The position numbers were made by a program, and so were the translations under genes. DNA of 64,000 nucleotides from Algibacter sp045066735. Lineage in GTDB: Bacteria > Bacteroidota > Bacteroidia > Flavobacteriales > Flavobacteriaceae. This document shows, piece by piece, positions 36,701 to 46,960 of this stretch. The number at the start of each line of letters is the position of its first letter. Position 1 is the first letter of the stretch. The notes under the pieces were generated by a model, which did not search any database, was not told where the DNA came from, and saw nothing but the letters and a program-made list of their open reading frames with translations. Location: NCBI RefSeq assembly GCF_045066735.1, contig NZ_JBISHH010000025.1, forward strand, positions 62,001 through 126,000, written 5' to 3'.

Positions 36701-39700
36701 TTATTGATTAACAAAAACTCTTAGTTTTTCGTTGTTAATAGCACTCAGAATACCTGTTTTATTGCCTAATTTTATTTTCTGAATATCTTTTACATTTGAA
36801 GGAAGGAAAAAGCCGCTTTTTAAATAGTTAACTGCTTTAAAATCTCCTTTGTCATTTCCTAAAAACAATTGTCCAATTGATGCATCTGCTCTTGTTGTTT
36901 CTACTTCAACTTCAAACTTATTTCCTGCAATTAAAATATCAAGAATATTATCATCATTAAAATCATCAACGACAATGCCGTTTATAACCGAAAATTGAGC
37001 TTCTACCGGCAGTCTTTTAATATTTAATGTACCATTGTTGTTTTCAAGAATAATACTCTCAAAAAGTTGCACTTCGTGTTTTAAAGCCTCATTAACATTA
37101 GGTAAAATATCTTGTATATCTGCTTTTGCAAATTCTTGATAGGTTTTAAATTTTTTACTTATTTGTGGTAATTGTTGAGACGAACATTGTTTACCACGAA
37201 CAGGTACTTGTCTGTTTTTATAATGTTGTGTTAGAAAAATATCATTGGTGCCGTTACTGTCAAAATCATTGGCATATACAATAAAGGGTTTTTCGGCACT
37301 TGCCTTAAATTTATAGTTTAAACCTAGGTTACCTAATATAAAATCTGTGTCTCCATCTTTATCAATATCGGTAGCAACAATTTTGTTCCACCAACCATTG
37401 GTGTCATTTAATTTAAAAGATTCTGTTGCGTTTATAAACTGTTGGCCTTTCTTTTTTAAAATAGTAATTGGCATCCATTCGCCAACAAGTATTAGTTCTT
37501 TAGTGGAGTCTCCATCAATATCATTCCAAGTGGCCGAAGTTACCATGCCGATATTTGATAGGGTAGGAGCTATTTTTTGAGTAACATCTTCAAACGTTCC
37601 ATTATTGTTTTCTAATAAAAAGCTCTTAGGAGCACTTGGGTATTTATTAGGAATTAATCTTCCGCCAATAAACAAATCAAAATCGCCATCTTCATCAAAA
37701 TCTATAGGTAATACACAAGAGCCACTTTCAGTTAGGTCGGGTAATTTATTTGAGTTTTTAAAATTCCCTTTACCATCATTTAAGTATAACCTATCTTGGT
37801 AATTGGAGGAGTTATAATTAAATTCATTACCTCCACTTACTACGTACAAATCTAAGTTAGAATCTCCGTCGGAATCAAAAAATAAAGCGCCAACATCTTC
37901 ATGTTTAGCATCTGATAAAAAGGAAGTTTGGTTTTTTTGATAAAATTTACCGTTAGCATTCTGAATATATATTTGGCCTGCTTGATTTCCAGCACCACCT
38001 ACGAAAAAATCTTCTAAGCCATCATTATTTATATCTGAAACAGCAATGCAAGGACCATTTTGTGATAGTTTATGTGGTAATAATATTTGGTTTTCAAAAT
38101 CGTCATAACTATTTTCCTTGTGCTTAAATGGTGTTTTAAATTTTGTACTGGTTACATCTTCAAAAATGGTTTTAATAGGTGTTTTAATAGCGCTATTTTT
38201 TTGAGCGTTTTTATAATTAATTTGTAATAACTGATTAGTTTTTACATTTTGTAAAATTGTCTCTTTGCCATCTGGCCAAGCAATTTTTATTTCATCTATA
38301 GTGGCTGTTTTACCTAACCCAAAATGATTTATTGGTTCTACGGATGAAAGATAGCCTCTAACAGTTTTAAAGTCATGATATTGAATTTTATCATCATATT
38401 TTAATGTGATTTTCGCTCCTAGCCCAGTTGGATTCTTAGCTGGTCCAATCAATTTAATTTTTAAATAATTATTATCTTTTTTTTCTGAAGTGTTTTTGTA
38501 AATAAAAGCAGTTCCATCGATATTATTTACAATAATATCCAAATCGCCATCATTATCTAAATCTCCAACAGCGGCACCATTAGAAAAACTATCTTGTTCT
38601 AAACCCCAAGCTTTGGTTTTTTTAGTAAAGGTTAAGTCGCCATTGTTTTTATAGATATAATTTGGTCTTTTGTTTTCTTGAAACATGTTTACAATATATG
38701 CGGCATTTTCTTGGTTGGATTTTTTACGTGCCTCCATACTTTGCATATATGTACTGATTTTCTTGTTGGTGTCTTTATCCCAAATGTCTCTTTTAAAACC
38801 ATTGGTAATGAAAAGGTCGTTATAGCCATCGTTATCAAAATCGCTTCCAAGGCATGACCAGCTCCAATCTGTTTTGTCAACCCCAGCGTAAGCACTAATA
38901 TCGCTAAACATACCATTTCCTCTATTTAAATGAAGCATATTATGCATGTATTGATAATGAAAACCATTTGAAGTCATGTCTGAAAACAACTTGGTATTCA
39001 TGGATGCCATTGTGGTTTTGGAGCGTTCGTAATCTTCAGGTAGCATTTCTAATTGCATTATATCTTCAAAGCCATCGTTGTTAAAATCTACAACATCAAC
39101 TCCCATAGCATAGAAAGCTATGTGATTAAATCTATTGGTTAAATCATCTTTAAACGTGTTATTACCTTGATTGATGTATGCATAATCTCGTTCTACATAA
39201 TCATTGGAAACGTAAATGTCTGTTTTTCCATCATTATTTAAGTCTGTTGTTGCTAAACCTAAGCCATAACCAAAATTATTTTTTATTCCTGCCTTAATCC
39301 CTATTTCTTCATATTTACCATTTGTATTGATATAAAGTTTGTCTCTAAATAAATCATTTTTTTTCTTTTTACCTTTTAAAACCTGCTCGTAATTTAAGAA
39401 AAACCGATCTGGCCTATTGGTAAGGTACATGTCTAAATCGTTATCGTTGTCTGCATCAAAAAAAGATGCCATTAAAGAGTAACCTTCATCATTTAACCCA
39501 TAAGCTTCGGCTTCTTCTTTAAACGTTAAATCGCCTTTATTTATATAAAGTAAATTACTTCTATCTTCGTTTTTATCACGAAAACCACCTCGGCAAACAT
39601 AAATATCTTGTAACCCATCACCATTTACATCGACCATAACCACACCATTATGCCAACCTTTATCTTTACCAACATTTGCATTTTCTGTAATATCCTCAAA

Positions 39701-40015
39701 CTGGAAATTACCCTTGTTTAAATACAATTTGTTTTCTACTTCGTTACCAACAAAATAAATATCAGATAATCCATCATTATTAATATCGCCAACGGCAACA
39801 CCGGCTCCGTTGTATACATAATTGAAAAACTCATAAAAATGCTCGAAATTCTCTTCAATGTCATTACTAAAAGTTATTCCGCTATTTTGTGCAGCTACTA
39901 ACTCAAACAATGTTGAGTCATTTTCTTCTTTTAGTACATCTTCTTTGGTAACATCTTTTTTACATGTAAAGAATGATAGACAACCAAATATTAAAGTTAC
40001 AAACTTGTATTTCAT
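36701..40015 (-). CDS. Large VCBS/FG-GAP and ASPIC/UnbV repeat lipoprotein
   Basis: A 1104-residue lipoprotein (lipobox at Cys18, LSFFTC). It has many FG-GAP/VCBS repeats with calcium-binding loops (VAVGDINNDGLSDIYFVGN, DVNGDGLQDIYV, DFDNDGYNDLFI, DIDKDGDTDFILGN) forming one or two beta-propellers, and an ASPIC/UnbV domain near 555-610 (HDFKTVRGYLSSVEPINHFGLG). Proteins of this build often accompany SusC/D genes in marine Bacteroidota and are thought to bind glycans or partners at the surface; no enzymatic role is known to me. A terminator (40057-40090) separates it from the second SusC/D triplet upstream, so it may depend on read-through or its own promoter. Its stop faces the GH29 stop, six bases away. 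Confidence 0.8.
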   Translation of the reverse strand: MKYKFVTLIFGCLSFFTCKKDVTKEDVLKEENDSTLFELVAAQNSGITFSNDIEENFEHFYEFFNYVYNGAGVAVGDINNDGLSDIYFVGNEVENKLYLNKGNFQFEDITENANVGKDKGWHNGVVMVDVNGDGLQDIYVCRGGFRDKNEDRSNLLYINKGDLTFKEEAEAYGLNDEGYSLMASFFDADNDNDLDMYLTNRPDRFFLNYEQVLKGKKKKNDLFRDKLYINTNGKYEEIGIKAGIKNNFGYGLGLATTDLNNDGKTDIYVSNDYVERDYAYINQGNNTFKDDLTNRFNHIAFYAMGVDVVDFNNDGFEDIMQLEMLPEDYERSKTTMASMNTKLFSDMTSNGFHYQYMHNMLHLNRGNGMFSDISAYAGVDKTDWSWSCLGSDFDNDGYNDLFITNGFKRDIWDKDTNKKISTYMQSMEARKKSNQENAAYIVNMFQENKRPNYIYKNNGDLTFTKKTKAWGLEQDSFSNGAAVGDLDNDGDLDIIVNNIDGTAFIYKNTSEKKDNNYLKIKLIGPAKNPTGLGAKITLKYDDKIQYHDFKTVRGYLSSVEPINHFGLGKTATIDEIKIAWPDGKETILQNVKTNQLLQINYKNAQKNSAIKTPIKTIFEDVTSTKFKTPFKHKENSYDDFENQILLPHKLSQNGPCIAVSDINNDGLEDFFVGGAGNQAGQIYIQNANGKFYQKNQTSFLSDAKHEDVGALFFDSDGDSNLDLYVVSGGNEFNYNSSNYQDRLYLNDGKGNFKNSNKLPDLTESGSCVLPIDFDEDGDFDLFIGGRLIPNKYPSAPKSFLLENNNGTFEDVTQKIAPTLSNIGMVTSATWNDIDGDSTKELILVGEWMPITILKKKGQQFINATESFKLNDTNGWWNKIVATDIDKDGDTDFILGNLGLNYKFKASAEKPFIVYANDFDSNGTNDIFLTQHYKNRQVPVRGKQCSSQQLPQISKKFKTYQEFAKADIQDILPNVNEALKHEVQLFESIILENNNGTLNIKRLPVEAQFSVINGIVVDDFNDDNILDILIAGNKFEVEVETTRADASIGQLFLGNDKGDFKAVNYLKSGFFLPSNVKDIQKIKLGNKTGILSAINNEKLRVFVNQ

Positions 40016-40056
40016 AATTTAAATGGTGTTTAATTTAGATGAAAGATAAATAAAAA

Positions 40057-40090
40057 AAACTGCCTGAAAAATTACTTTTTCAGACAGTTT
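40057..40090 (-). terminator. Terminator after the second SusC/D triplet
   Basis: AAACTGCCTGAAAAA (40057-40071) pairs with TTTTTCAGACAGTTT (40076-40090), one G-T pair, followed on the minus strand by T residues. Confidence 0.7.
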
Positions 40091-40117
40091 TTTATCTATG
40101 CTTATATGAAAATTTTA

Positions 40118-41608
40118 TTAAGGTCGTGCTTCATCAGACTCAATTACTATATCGTCAACATAGAAATCTGCATAGGCAGCCCAAGCTGATGCTATGTTAA
40201 ATTTCCCAGCGTGTGCTGCTAGTGCTGTAAATTTAAGTTCTGATTCAATCCATCTGTCCACACTATTTGGGTCTGCTGACATAGAATTAAAGGCAAGTTG
40301 ATTTGCTCCTCCTTGGTTATTAAAACGGAATAAAATATTAGGAGTACCTGCTGTCATATAACGTTTAAATTTTATAACATAATTTCTGCCTGCTACTAAA
40401 TTAACTTCAGTAGCTGCCGTTTCGGCAATAGCATTACCTTGTGTGGTACCTCCATTTCTATTTAAAGCTAAGTTGATTACTTTACCTGAAGGAACTACAC
40501 CAGTTGGTGTACCTGTTGGAGGGTCTGCTATAAGAACCTCTGAAATCCCATCTATAGTGGCGTTTTGAAGTAATTTAATCCAATCAGTATCTAATGCTTC
40601 ATCAAATCCCCCTTCAGAAAGTAAATATTGTTCTACAAACGGTTCTACAGCTAAGTCTGTAAAAGTTTCTGGAGATCTCGTATCTATCGCTACAATGTTA
40701 CTTCCTGGTAATAAGGATACAGTAATAACATCGTCTTGATAAATTGGATCTTGCAACTTAATGTTTAACTTACTTGTAACATTTGCATCAACAGATAAGC
40801 TTTCAACAGCAAAATCAACACCATTTACTTTAACCTCAACGAAAGCTTCTTGACCTATTACCGGTTCAAAATCTCCATTAAAGGAGATACTTATTGTTTC
40901 GTCTTCTAATTCTACAGCAGAACTCGGTACAAAAGGAACAGGCTCTACTACGGTAATATATCCTTCAACGGTTTTCGTAGATTCACTTAACGGCGATTGT
41001 CTGTGTGCAGATAAAGTTACTTTGTAAGTTCCTAGTGTATTGTATGTTACCGTAGGGTTTTCGGCTGTTGATGTTGCTGGAGTACCTCCTTCAAATGTCC
41101 ATTCGATAACATCTTGATCTCTTGCATCTTCCCAAGCCGATTTTAAATCTTTTACTCCACTTGCAAATGTAGCTCTTCCACCAACTACAATTTCTTGGTT
41201 GTTAACAGTGAAGTCAGCACTAACTTCCTTGTAAACACCTACTAGAAACTTGCCTCTTTCAACGGTTCCATCATCATGTGTAACTTCCAATGTGGTAAGG
41301 TATGATGGCAATTGGTTTTCAGCATTTAATGACTGTCCGCTTCCTATTGGATAAGTCACATCCACAGTTTCTAAATCTGAAGTAGCAATACTACCTTCTT
41401 CAAAAGTCCATAATCTGCTCATTACATTTAGAGATGAATCAACATATGTAATGGCATCTCCTTCAGTAATAGTTCTTGTTACTGCAGTTGCTTTAAAAGA
41501 AACAGGTCTAATACCATCTCTGACGTCTCCATCTTCTTCACAGCTTGTAAAAAATCCGCAAATGGATATAAAAAATATCCAAAATGTATAATATATTTTA
41601 TTTTTCAT
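40118..41608 (-). CDS. PKD-containing surface glycan-binding lipoprotein (second triplet)
   Basis: A 496-residue lipoprotein (lipobox at Cys23, GFFTSCEED). Domains: PKD-like (about 35-130, SRLWTFEEGS), a true PKD domain (about 133-222, VIEWTFEGGTPATSTAENPTVTYN), an Ig-like domain (about 225-325) and a C-terminal jelly roll (about 330-496, ending FYVDDIVIESDEARP). It parallels the lipoprotein of the first triplet (15611-17194) domain by domain, including the final ARP/SRP. It lies 18 bases after SusD. Likely role: binding the polysaccharide at the surface in the SusE position. Confidence 0.75.
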   Translation of the reverse strand: MKNKIYYTFWIFFISICGFFTSCEEDGDVRDGIRPVSFKATAVTRTITEGDAITYVDSSLNVMSRLWTFEEGSIATSDLETVDVTYPIGSGQSLNAENQLPSYLTTLEVTHDDGTVERGKFLVGVYKEVSADFTVNNQEIVVGGRATFASGVKDLKSAWEDARDQDVIEWTFEGGTPATSTAENPTVTYNTLGTYKVTLSAHRQSPLSESTKTVEGYITVVEPVPFVPSSAVELEDETISISFNGDFEPVIGQEAFVEVKVNGVDFAVESLSVDANVTSKLNIKLQDPIYQDDVITVSLLPGSNIVAIDTRSPETFTDLAVEPFVEQYLLSEGGFDEALDTDWIKLLQNATIDGISEVLIADPPTGTPTGVVPSGKVINLALNRNGGTTQGNAIAETAATEVNLVAGRNYVIKFKRYMTAGTPNILFRFNNQGGANQLAFNSMSADPNSVDRWIESELKFTALAAHAGKFNIASAWAAYADFYVDDIVIESDEARP

Positions 41609-41626
41609 ATTTAATAGAATTATTAG

Positions 41627-43174
41627 TTAGTAACCTGGATTCTGTTCTAATTCAGGATTTAATTGAATTTGCGCCTCTGGTATTGGCCATCTAATTTCAA
41701 AATCTTCATATTGTGTACCTGGATCTCCAGCGTTTGGGCCGTCTTGAGTAATTCCAGAAATAGCTTCTTTGTATACCCCAAAACGAATTAAATCGTTACG
41801 TCTCCAACCTTCAAAACACAATTCTTTTCTTCTTTCGCTTAATAATTCAGTAGCATTATCTTCTTTAGAACCTAGTACCATCATATCATCAGCTGGAAGT
41901 TCAGCTCTACCTCTTAATCTATTTACAGTATTATCAATAACTGTTTGTGTAAGTTTATTTTGGCCATTTAAGGCTTCAGCATACATTAACAAAACATCTG
42001 CATATCTTATGTATGGATAATCAAATGGCGTATCATTGGCGTAAGCATTTGGTTTTTCTGCATGCCATTTCCAACCTCTCCAAGAATTTTTACCTACTGT
42101 CCATGCATCTGGGTCTGAATAACCTTCTTCTGGAGTTGAGTTGTTTGCATTATGTCTTGCAATATTATTTATCATGCGCACATCATTATCAATATCATAA
42201 CTATCTGCAAAACCAAAGTTTATATGGCAAGTTCCCCAGCCTCCGCCATTTTGAACGCTTCCTTGTGGGCCAAAAAATGTACTTAATAGACCGCCTTCAT
42301 TTAATGCAGGCCCGTCAATACCTACAGCAAAAACCATTTCTTGGCTTTGTTCATTATCTAAGGTGAAAACATCTCGATATACTGGTAAAAGATCATAAAC
42401 ACCACTATCCATTACATTTTTTAAAGCAGCTTCTGCCAATACAAACTTATCTGTTTGATTTAAAGGGAAACCAGTCATTTGAAGGTAAATTTTACCTAGT
42501 AAAGCATTCACAGCACCTGCAGTTACACGTCCTCCTCCTTGTTCATTAGGTAAGTAAGGTAATGCCGATTTTAAATCTTCTACCATATAGTTATAAACCT
42601 CTTCTGGCGTGGCTTGTGTTACATTAATATTATCAAGAGAAGTAACCTCATTTTTAATTAGAGGTACATTTTCCCAAGAGCTTACTAATGCAAAGTTAAT
42701 AGTAGATCTAAGAAATTTAGCTTCTGCAACAAATTGGTTTTTTACATCTGTATCAATTTGTTCTTCAGTCATGGCACCAACTCTGTCAACTACACTATTA
42801 ATCCTATTTAAGGATTGGTATAATTTAACCCACAGGTTGTTTATTGCCGGTGTTGTTGGCGTAACTTGGTGTAAGTAAATTAATTTACGTTCACCGCCCC
42901 AGTTAGGGAAAACTACTTCATCAGCACCAGTTGTACCCCAAAATATTGACCAAGGTGCAGGGTTACCACCACCAGTAGGTGCAACAGATTTTTGTACGGC
43001 ATCATATGCACCGGTAAGATACGTTTGCGCTCCAGCTTCATTAACTAAAAGTAATGGAGGCGATACAAAAGTATCTGGGGTCTCTGCTAAAAAACTTTCG
43101 CTACAAGATGTTATTGAAACAACAGCTCCAAATAGCATAAATAATTTTAGGTAATCTTTAATAATTTTTTTCAT
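41627..43174 (-). CDS. SusD-like glycan-binding lipoprotein (second pair)
   Basis: About 515 residues from the ATG at 43172-43174, which gives lipobox Cys24 (VSITSCSES) and starts 10 bases after the SusC stop. A longer frame from 43207 would overlap SusC and weaken the signal peptide. SusD hallmarks: QFVAEAKFLRSTINFALV, PYIRYADVLLMYAEALNG, RRKELCFEGWRRNDLIRFG and IRWPIPEAQIQLNPELEQNPGY at the end. It binds oligosaccharides over the SusC barrel. Sequence differs clearly from the first SusD, so it probably handles a different fragment. Confidence 0.9.
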   Translation of the reverse strand: MKKIIKDYLKLFMLFGAVVSITSCSESFLAETPDTFVSPPLLLVNEAGAQTYLTGAYDAVQKSVAPTGGGNPAPWSIFWGTTGADEVVFPNWGGERKLIYLHQVTPTTPAINNLWVKLYQSLNRINSVVDRVGAMTEEQIDTDVKNQFVAEAKFLRSTINFALVSSWENVPLIKNEVTSLDNINVTQATPEEVYNYMVEDLKSALPYLPNEQGGGRVTAGAVNALLGKIYLQMTGFPLNQTDKFVLAEAALKNVMDSGVYDLLPVYRDVFTLDNEQSQEMVFAVGIDGPALNEGGLLSTFFGPQGSVQNGGGWGTCHINFGFADSYDIDNDVRMINNIARHNANNSTPEEGYSDPDAWTVGKNSWRGWKWHAEKPNAYANDTPFDYPYIRYADVLLMYAEALNGQNKLTQTVIDNTVNRLRGRAELPADDMMVLGSKEDNATELLSERRKELCFEGWRRNDLIRFGVYKEAISGITQDGPNAGDPGTQYEDFEIRWPIPEAQIQLNPELEQNPGY

Positions 43175-43184
43175 AATTTTTTTT

Positions 43185-46100
43185 TTAAAATCCAACATTA
43201 AGTCCAATTCTGAAAGTTCTAGCTCTTGGGTAAGAATCTGAATCTAAACCAGGAGTTAATTGGTTGTTTCCAACACTTACTTCTGGATCGTAGCCAGAGT
43301 AATCGGACCATAACCATACATTATCTGCAGCTGCGTAAAGTCTAAAAGATTTTACACCCAAAGTTTTAACTAATTTTTGAGGTAATTTATATCCTAAAGT
43401 AATATTACTTAATCTTATAAAAGAACCATCTTCTACAAAAATTGAGTATGCATTACCACTTACTCCTGCATCTCCAAAACCATTAATTGCTGAAACAGTA
43501 GAATTAGGGTTTTCAGGAGTCCATCTATCTCTAACAATTCCATATTTATTAAAGAATGGAATGTTTTGCCCCGTTCCTCTAACTAAGTTTTTATTATAAA
43601 CATCGTTACCATAAGACCATGAGGTTAATACAGATAAATCAAAGTTTTTATATGTAAAGTTATTAGTAAATCCACCAAAGTGTTTTGGTACCGTGCGACC
43701 TATAATATTTCTATCGTCAGAATTCACAATGCCATCTCCACTATCAGGAATACCATCACCATCAGTATCTACAGTTAGTTGATCTTTTAATTTAGGAAGA
43801 CCTGGTCTATAAGAAGCAGTATCAGTTCTACCAGCAGAAACCACTACACCATCTTTTAACTGATAAGTTAGAAGTTGAATTGGTAAACCTTGGTCTACGG
43901 CATCTTGATTAATTTTCGCATAAGCTTCTGCATCAGATAAGCCATCAAAATCGACAAAATCCGAATAAGTGTATACTCCATCTACTTGAAGTCCATAGAT
44001 ATTACCAACAGGCTCGCCAACTCGTGTTACATAATCTAGACCTATTTGGTTATCACCTATTGCTCTTGTAAAAAACTCTTTTGCTCCCCCTAAATCGGTA
44101 ACTTCGTTGTCATTAAAACTTATGTTAAAGCTAGAAGTCCATGTAAAGTTGTCATTTTTAACGTTTGTGGTATTAAGCACAAACTCAAGACCTTCATTAA
44201 CAAGGGTTCCAACGTTTGTGAATACGGTATCAAAACCAGTGGTAGCGGGTACTGGTTGATCTAATAATAAATTTGTAGTTTTCTTTTTGTAGTAATCTGC
44301 TTCAATAGAAATTCTATCTTGAAATAAGCCTAAGGAAATCCCTGTATCAAATTGAGAAGTTGTTTCCCAAGTTAATCCATCAACAACAAGATTTTGAACA
44401 GCTACACCAATACCTAAATCGTTTCCATTTAGAATATAAGAAGCTGTTTCTGTTTGTGGTAGTGAACGGTAAGAACCTATAGCAGTGTTACCAGTTTCAC
44501 CATAACTCGCTTTTAATCTTAAGTCACTGATAGTATTACTGCTTTTTAGGAAGTCTTCGTTAGTTACTTTCCAGGCTAAACCTGCAGATGGGAAGAATCC
44601 CCATTTATAACCTTCAGCAAATCTCGAAGAACCATCATAACGGGCACTCAAATTTAACACAAAACGATCATCAAAATCATATTGAACACGCGCTAATGCA
44701 GATCTTAATGCATTATCTGTTAAACCAGAACTTGTAGGTAGCGTTTCTTGTGCTGAACCTAAATTGTTTAAATTTACTCCAGGTAAATCAAAACCTATAG
44801 CTGCAGAGCTTGTAAACTCAAAAGAAGATTGCTGTTGCTCGTATACGGCTGTTATGTTTAATCTGTGTTTGCCGAAAGTATTTCTATATGTTAAGTTTTG
44901 TTCAGTTGTTAGTCCTATACTATTATTATTGTTTGTATAAGCTCGACCTCCAGTTGATTGTCCCCATCCAAATTTTTCTGAAAAATAACGTTGACCTTTA
45001 TTTGCCCCAAAATTACCCCTTATTGATGATTTGAATGTTAAACCTTCAGCAATTTTGTATTGAAGATATATATTACCAAAAGAGTTAAACCTAATAGATC
45101 GACTTATGTCTTCTTCTAATATTCTATTAGGGTTTACAACATCCCCATCCCTTAGTGATATAATTCTACCATCTTCATCATATTCGGCATCGTTATATTG
45201 AGTTATACCTTGAACAGGGCTAAAAAGCACTGCATTTGTTACAATACCAGATTGTCCATTAGCATTTGAACTTGCTGCAGTCACCACTCCAGATGATTGT
45301 GTATATCCAATATTCATGTTCATACCAGCTGTAAGCCTTTTAGAAAGGTTTTGATTTAGCCTTAAACTAGTGTTGTATCTTTCAAAATCACTAGTTTTAA
45401 GAATACCCTCACTTTTTAAGTAAGAGAAAGAAGCGGAGTAATTACTATTATCTGAACCACCAGACATAGACAAATTATAATTATTTGTTATGGCAGTTCT
45501 AGAAATTTCATCTTGCCAATCTGTAAGGATAATGCGTGGGTCGTTTAAATCTATGTTGTTACCAAATTCATCTCTAAAAGCGGTCATTATAAAATCGCTA
45601 GTATTAGCTGGATCCCATGGAGAATATTCATTTCTCCAATCAACAAATTCTTGGGCTTTTAATAAATCTATTTTTCTGGCTAAAGTTCCAACAGACGTAT
45701 AAGTTTCAAAATTTAAACTAGTTCTACCTTTTTTTCCGCCTTTTGTAGTAATAATAATAACACCATTGGCTCCTCTAGAACCATAAATTGCAGTTGCTGA
45801 GGCATCTTTTAATACTTCAATAGATTCTATCGTGCTTGGGTCGATAGCAGATAATGGACTCGTTGTTGAATTTCCTAATCCTACACCAGTACTTACGTTA
45901 TTACCTTGAAGAGCAAAACCATCAATTACATATAATGGATCACTACTCGCATTAATTGATGTTCCACCACGAACTCTTACTTTAAATCCGGCTTCCGGGC
46001 CACCCTCCGAAGCAACAACTTGCACACCGGCGGCTTTAGCGGCTAAACCACCTTCAAATGAAATAGGCTTAACTTTGTTTAGCTCCTCTGCTTTTATGGA

Positions 46101-46493
46101 TACGATAGAACCTGTAAGATCTTTTCTTTTTACAGAACCATAACCTACAACAACTACTTCATCCAATTTAGATGTGCTCTCAAATAAATTTACATTAATT
46201 GTTGTTTTGTCTCCTACTGTTATTTCCTTTTGTTCATAACCAATATACCTAAAGATTAATACATCTGCAGGATTAGCGTTAATTTGGTACTTACCATCAA
46301 AGTCGGTAACGGCGCCTTTAGAGGTTCCTTTAATAAGGATGCTTGCCCCTGGCAAAGGCAGATCATCCGATGATACAACACCGGATATGGTGCTGGATTG
46401 AGCGTGGTAAACATTAAAACTGAGTAAACACGCGAAGGTAAATATCCAAGTTTTTAGTTTCCAGTTAATTTTACGTTTTAGTTTGAAATTCAT
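43185..46493 (-). CDS. SusC-like TonB-dependent outer-membrane transporter (second pair)
   Basis: A 1102-residue protein with signal peptide (ending near VYHAQ, 31), carboxypeptidase-regulatory-like domain (TISGVVSSDDLPLPGASILIKG), TonB-box region (LDEVVVVGYGSVKRKDLTGS), plug (SAIDPSTIESIEVLKDASATAIYGSRGANGV, given in family form) and barrel ending in IGLNVGF. It imports oligosaccharides with SusD2. Its promoter is the best example of the window's direct-repeat operator: two exact CATATGT copies and a perfect -7 box. It is divergent from the sulfatase at 46961, which has the same operator type. Confidence 0.9.
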   Translation of the reverse strand: MNFKLKRKINWKLKTWIFTFACLLSFNVYHAQSSTISGVVSSDDLPLPGASILIKGTSKGAVTDFDGKYQINANPADVLIFRYIGYEQKEITVGDKTTINVNLFESTSKLDEVVVVGYGSVKRKDLTGSIVSIKAEELNKVKPISFEGGLAAKAAGVQVVASEGGPEAGFKVRVRGGTSINASSDPLYVIDGFALQGNNVSTGVGLGNSTTSPLSAIDPSTIESIEVLKDASATAIYGSRGANGVIIITTKGGKKGRTSLNFETYTSVGTLARKIDLLKAQEFVDWRNEYSPWDPANTSDFIMTAFRDEFGNNIDLNDPRIILTDWQDEISRTAITNNYNLSMSGGSDNSNYSASFSYLKSEGILKTSDFERYNTSLRLNQNLSKRLTAGMNMNIGYTQSSGVVTAASSNANGQSGIVTNAVLFSPVQGITQYNDAEYDEDGRIISLRDGDVVNPNRILEEDISRSIRFNSFGNIYLQYKIAEGLTFKSSIRGNFGANKGQRYFSEKFGWGQSTGGRAYTNNNNSIGLTTEQNLTYRNTFGKHRLNITAVYEQQQSSFEFTSSAAIGFDLPGVNLNNLGSAQETLPTSSGLTDNALRSALARVQYDFDDRFVLNLSARYDGSSRFAEGYKWGFFPSAGLAWKVTNEDFLKSSNTISDLRLKASYGETGNTAIGSYRSLPQTETASYILNGNDLGIGVAVQNLVVDGLTWETTSQFDTGISLGLFQDRISIEADYYKKKTTNLLLDQPVPATTGFDTVFTNVGTLVNEGLEFVLNTTNVKNDNFTWTSSFNISFNDNEVTDLGGAKEFFTRAIGDNQIGLDYVTRVGEPVGNIYGLQVDGVYTYSDFVDFDGLSDAEAYAKINQDAVDQGLPIQLLTYQLKDGVVVSAGRTDTASYRPGLPKLKDQLTVDTDGDGIPDSGDGIVNSDDRNIIGRTVPKHFGGFTNNFTYKNFDLSVLTSWSYGNDVYNKNLVRGTGQNIPFFNKYGIVRDRWTPENPNSTVSAINGFGDAGVSGNAYSIFVEDGSFIRLSNITLGYKLPQKLVKTLGVKSFRLYAAADNVWLWSDYSGYDPEVSVGNNQLTPGLDSDSYPRARTFRIGLNVGF

Positions 46494-46523
46494 ATAATCT
46501 GAAATTGTTTAGTTAGACTGCTA

Positions 46524-46584
46524 CAAAATTATTTTTTTTACCTCTTGCTGTTAGCTACATATGTTTTTTAAGCTGAAACATATG
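46524..46584 (-). promoter_or_regulatory. AraC-type direct-repeat promoter of SusC2
   Basis: On the minus strand CATATGT (46584-46578) and CATATGT (46563-46557), identical and 21 bases apart, then 25 bases, then a perfect -7 box TAATTTTG (46531-46524). Predicted leader about 24 bases. Confidence 0.7.
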
Positions 46585-46611
46585 ATTAAAACCCTTTTAA
46601 ATTAATTAATT

Positions 46612-46900
46612 ATGAAATTTAGATTAAGTTATTTAGTTATCTTTTTATTTAGTTATCTTTTTTAAGCTCAGGAAATTGTTGTACTTACTGATGACAATAA
46701 ACTTTTACAGGTGCGAGAAGTAAAATTTCACTTTGCTATCTAATCAAATTTATGAAAATATATTTTTTATATCTCGATTATGTTTTGTTAAGGTGTAAAA
46801 CGAGTTGGTGAGAATTATAGTGAAGTTTTGCCCAATATAAATACGCTGATAGTTTCAGGTAAATTATATTTAAAACCATATTTTGTTCTAAATTAATCAT
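46612..46900 (+). pseudogene. Relic of an unidentified secreted protein
   Basis: Begins with a good signal peptide (MKFRLSYLVIFLFSYLF) broken by a TAA at 46663-46665 just before the expected cleavage (AQEIVVLTDDNKLL). A later stretch (about 46791-46894, GENYSEVLPNINTLIVSGKLYLKP) reads like protein in another frame. I do not recognise the family. The intact-looking signal peptide suggests a recently lost secreted enzyme or binding protein. Confidence 0.45.
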
Positions 46901-46937
46901 ATGTGGCAGTTATATTATGGTAATGTTGTGATATTTA
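46877..46937 (+). promoter_or_regulatory. AraC-type direct-repeat promoter of the sulfatase gene
   Basis: CATATTT (46877-46883) and CATATGT (46898-46904), 21 bases apart. At 25 bases the -7 box is weak (GATATTTA, 46930-46937). Confidence 0.5.
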
Positions 46938-46960
46938 CACTTTATAAAATAACCTAAAAA

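Larger units (their letters stand above)
46494..46960. other. 467-base divergent region with two operators and a gene relic
   Basis: Holds the SusC2 promoter (46524-46584), the sulfatase promoter (46877-46937) and between them a decayed secreted-protein gene (46612-46900). Confidence 0.55.

Noticed and set aside
40016..40117. Regulon promoter for the VCBS gene
   Set aside because: Only the terminator of the preceding operon is present; no paired half-sites.
42013..42366. 117-codon open frame opposite the second SusD
   Set aside because: Fully antisense to a clear SusD gene with composition typical of a shadow frame.
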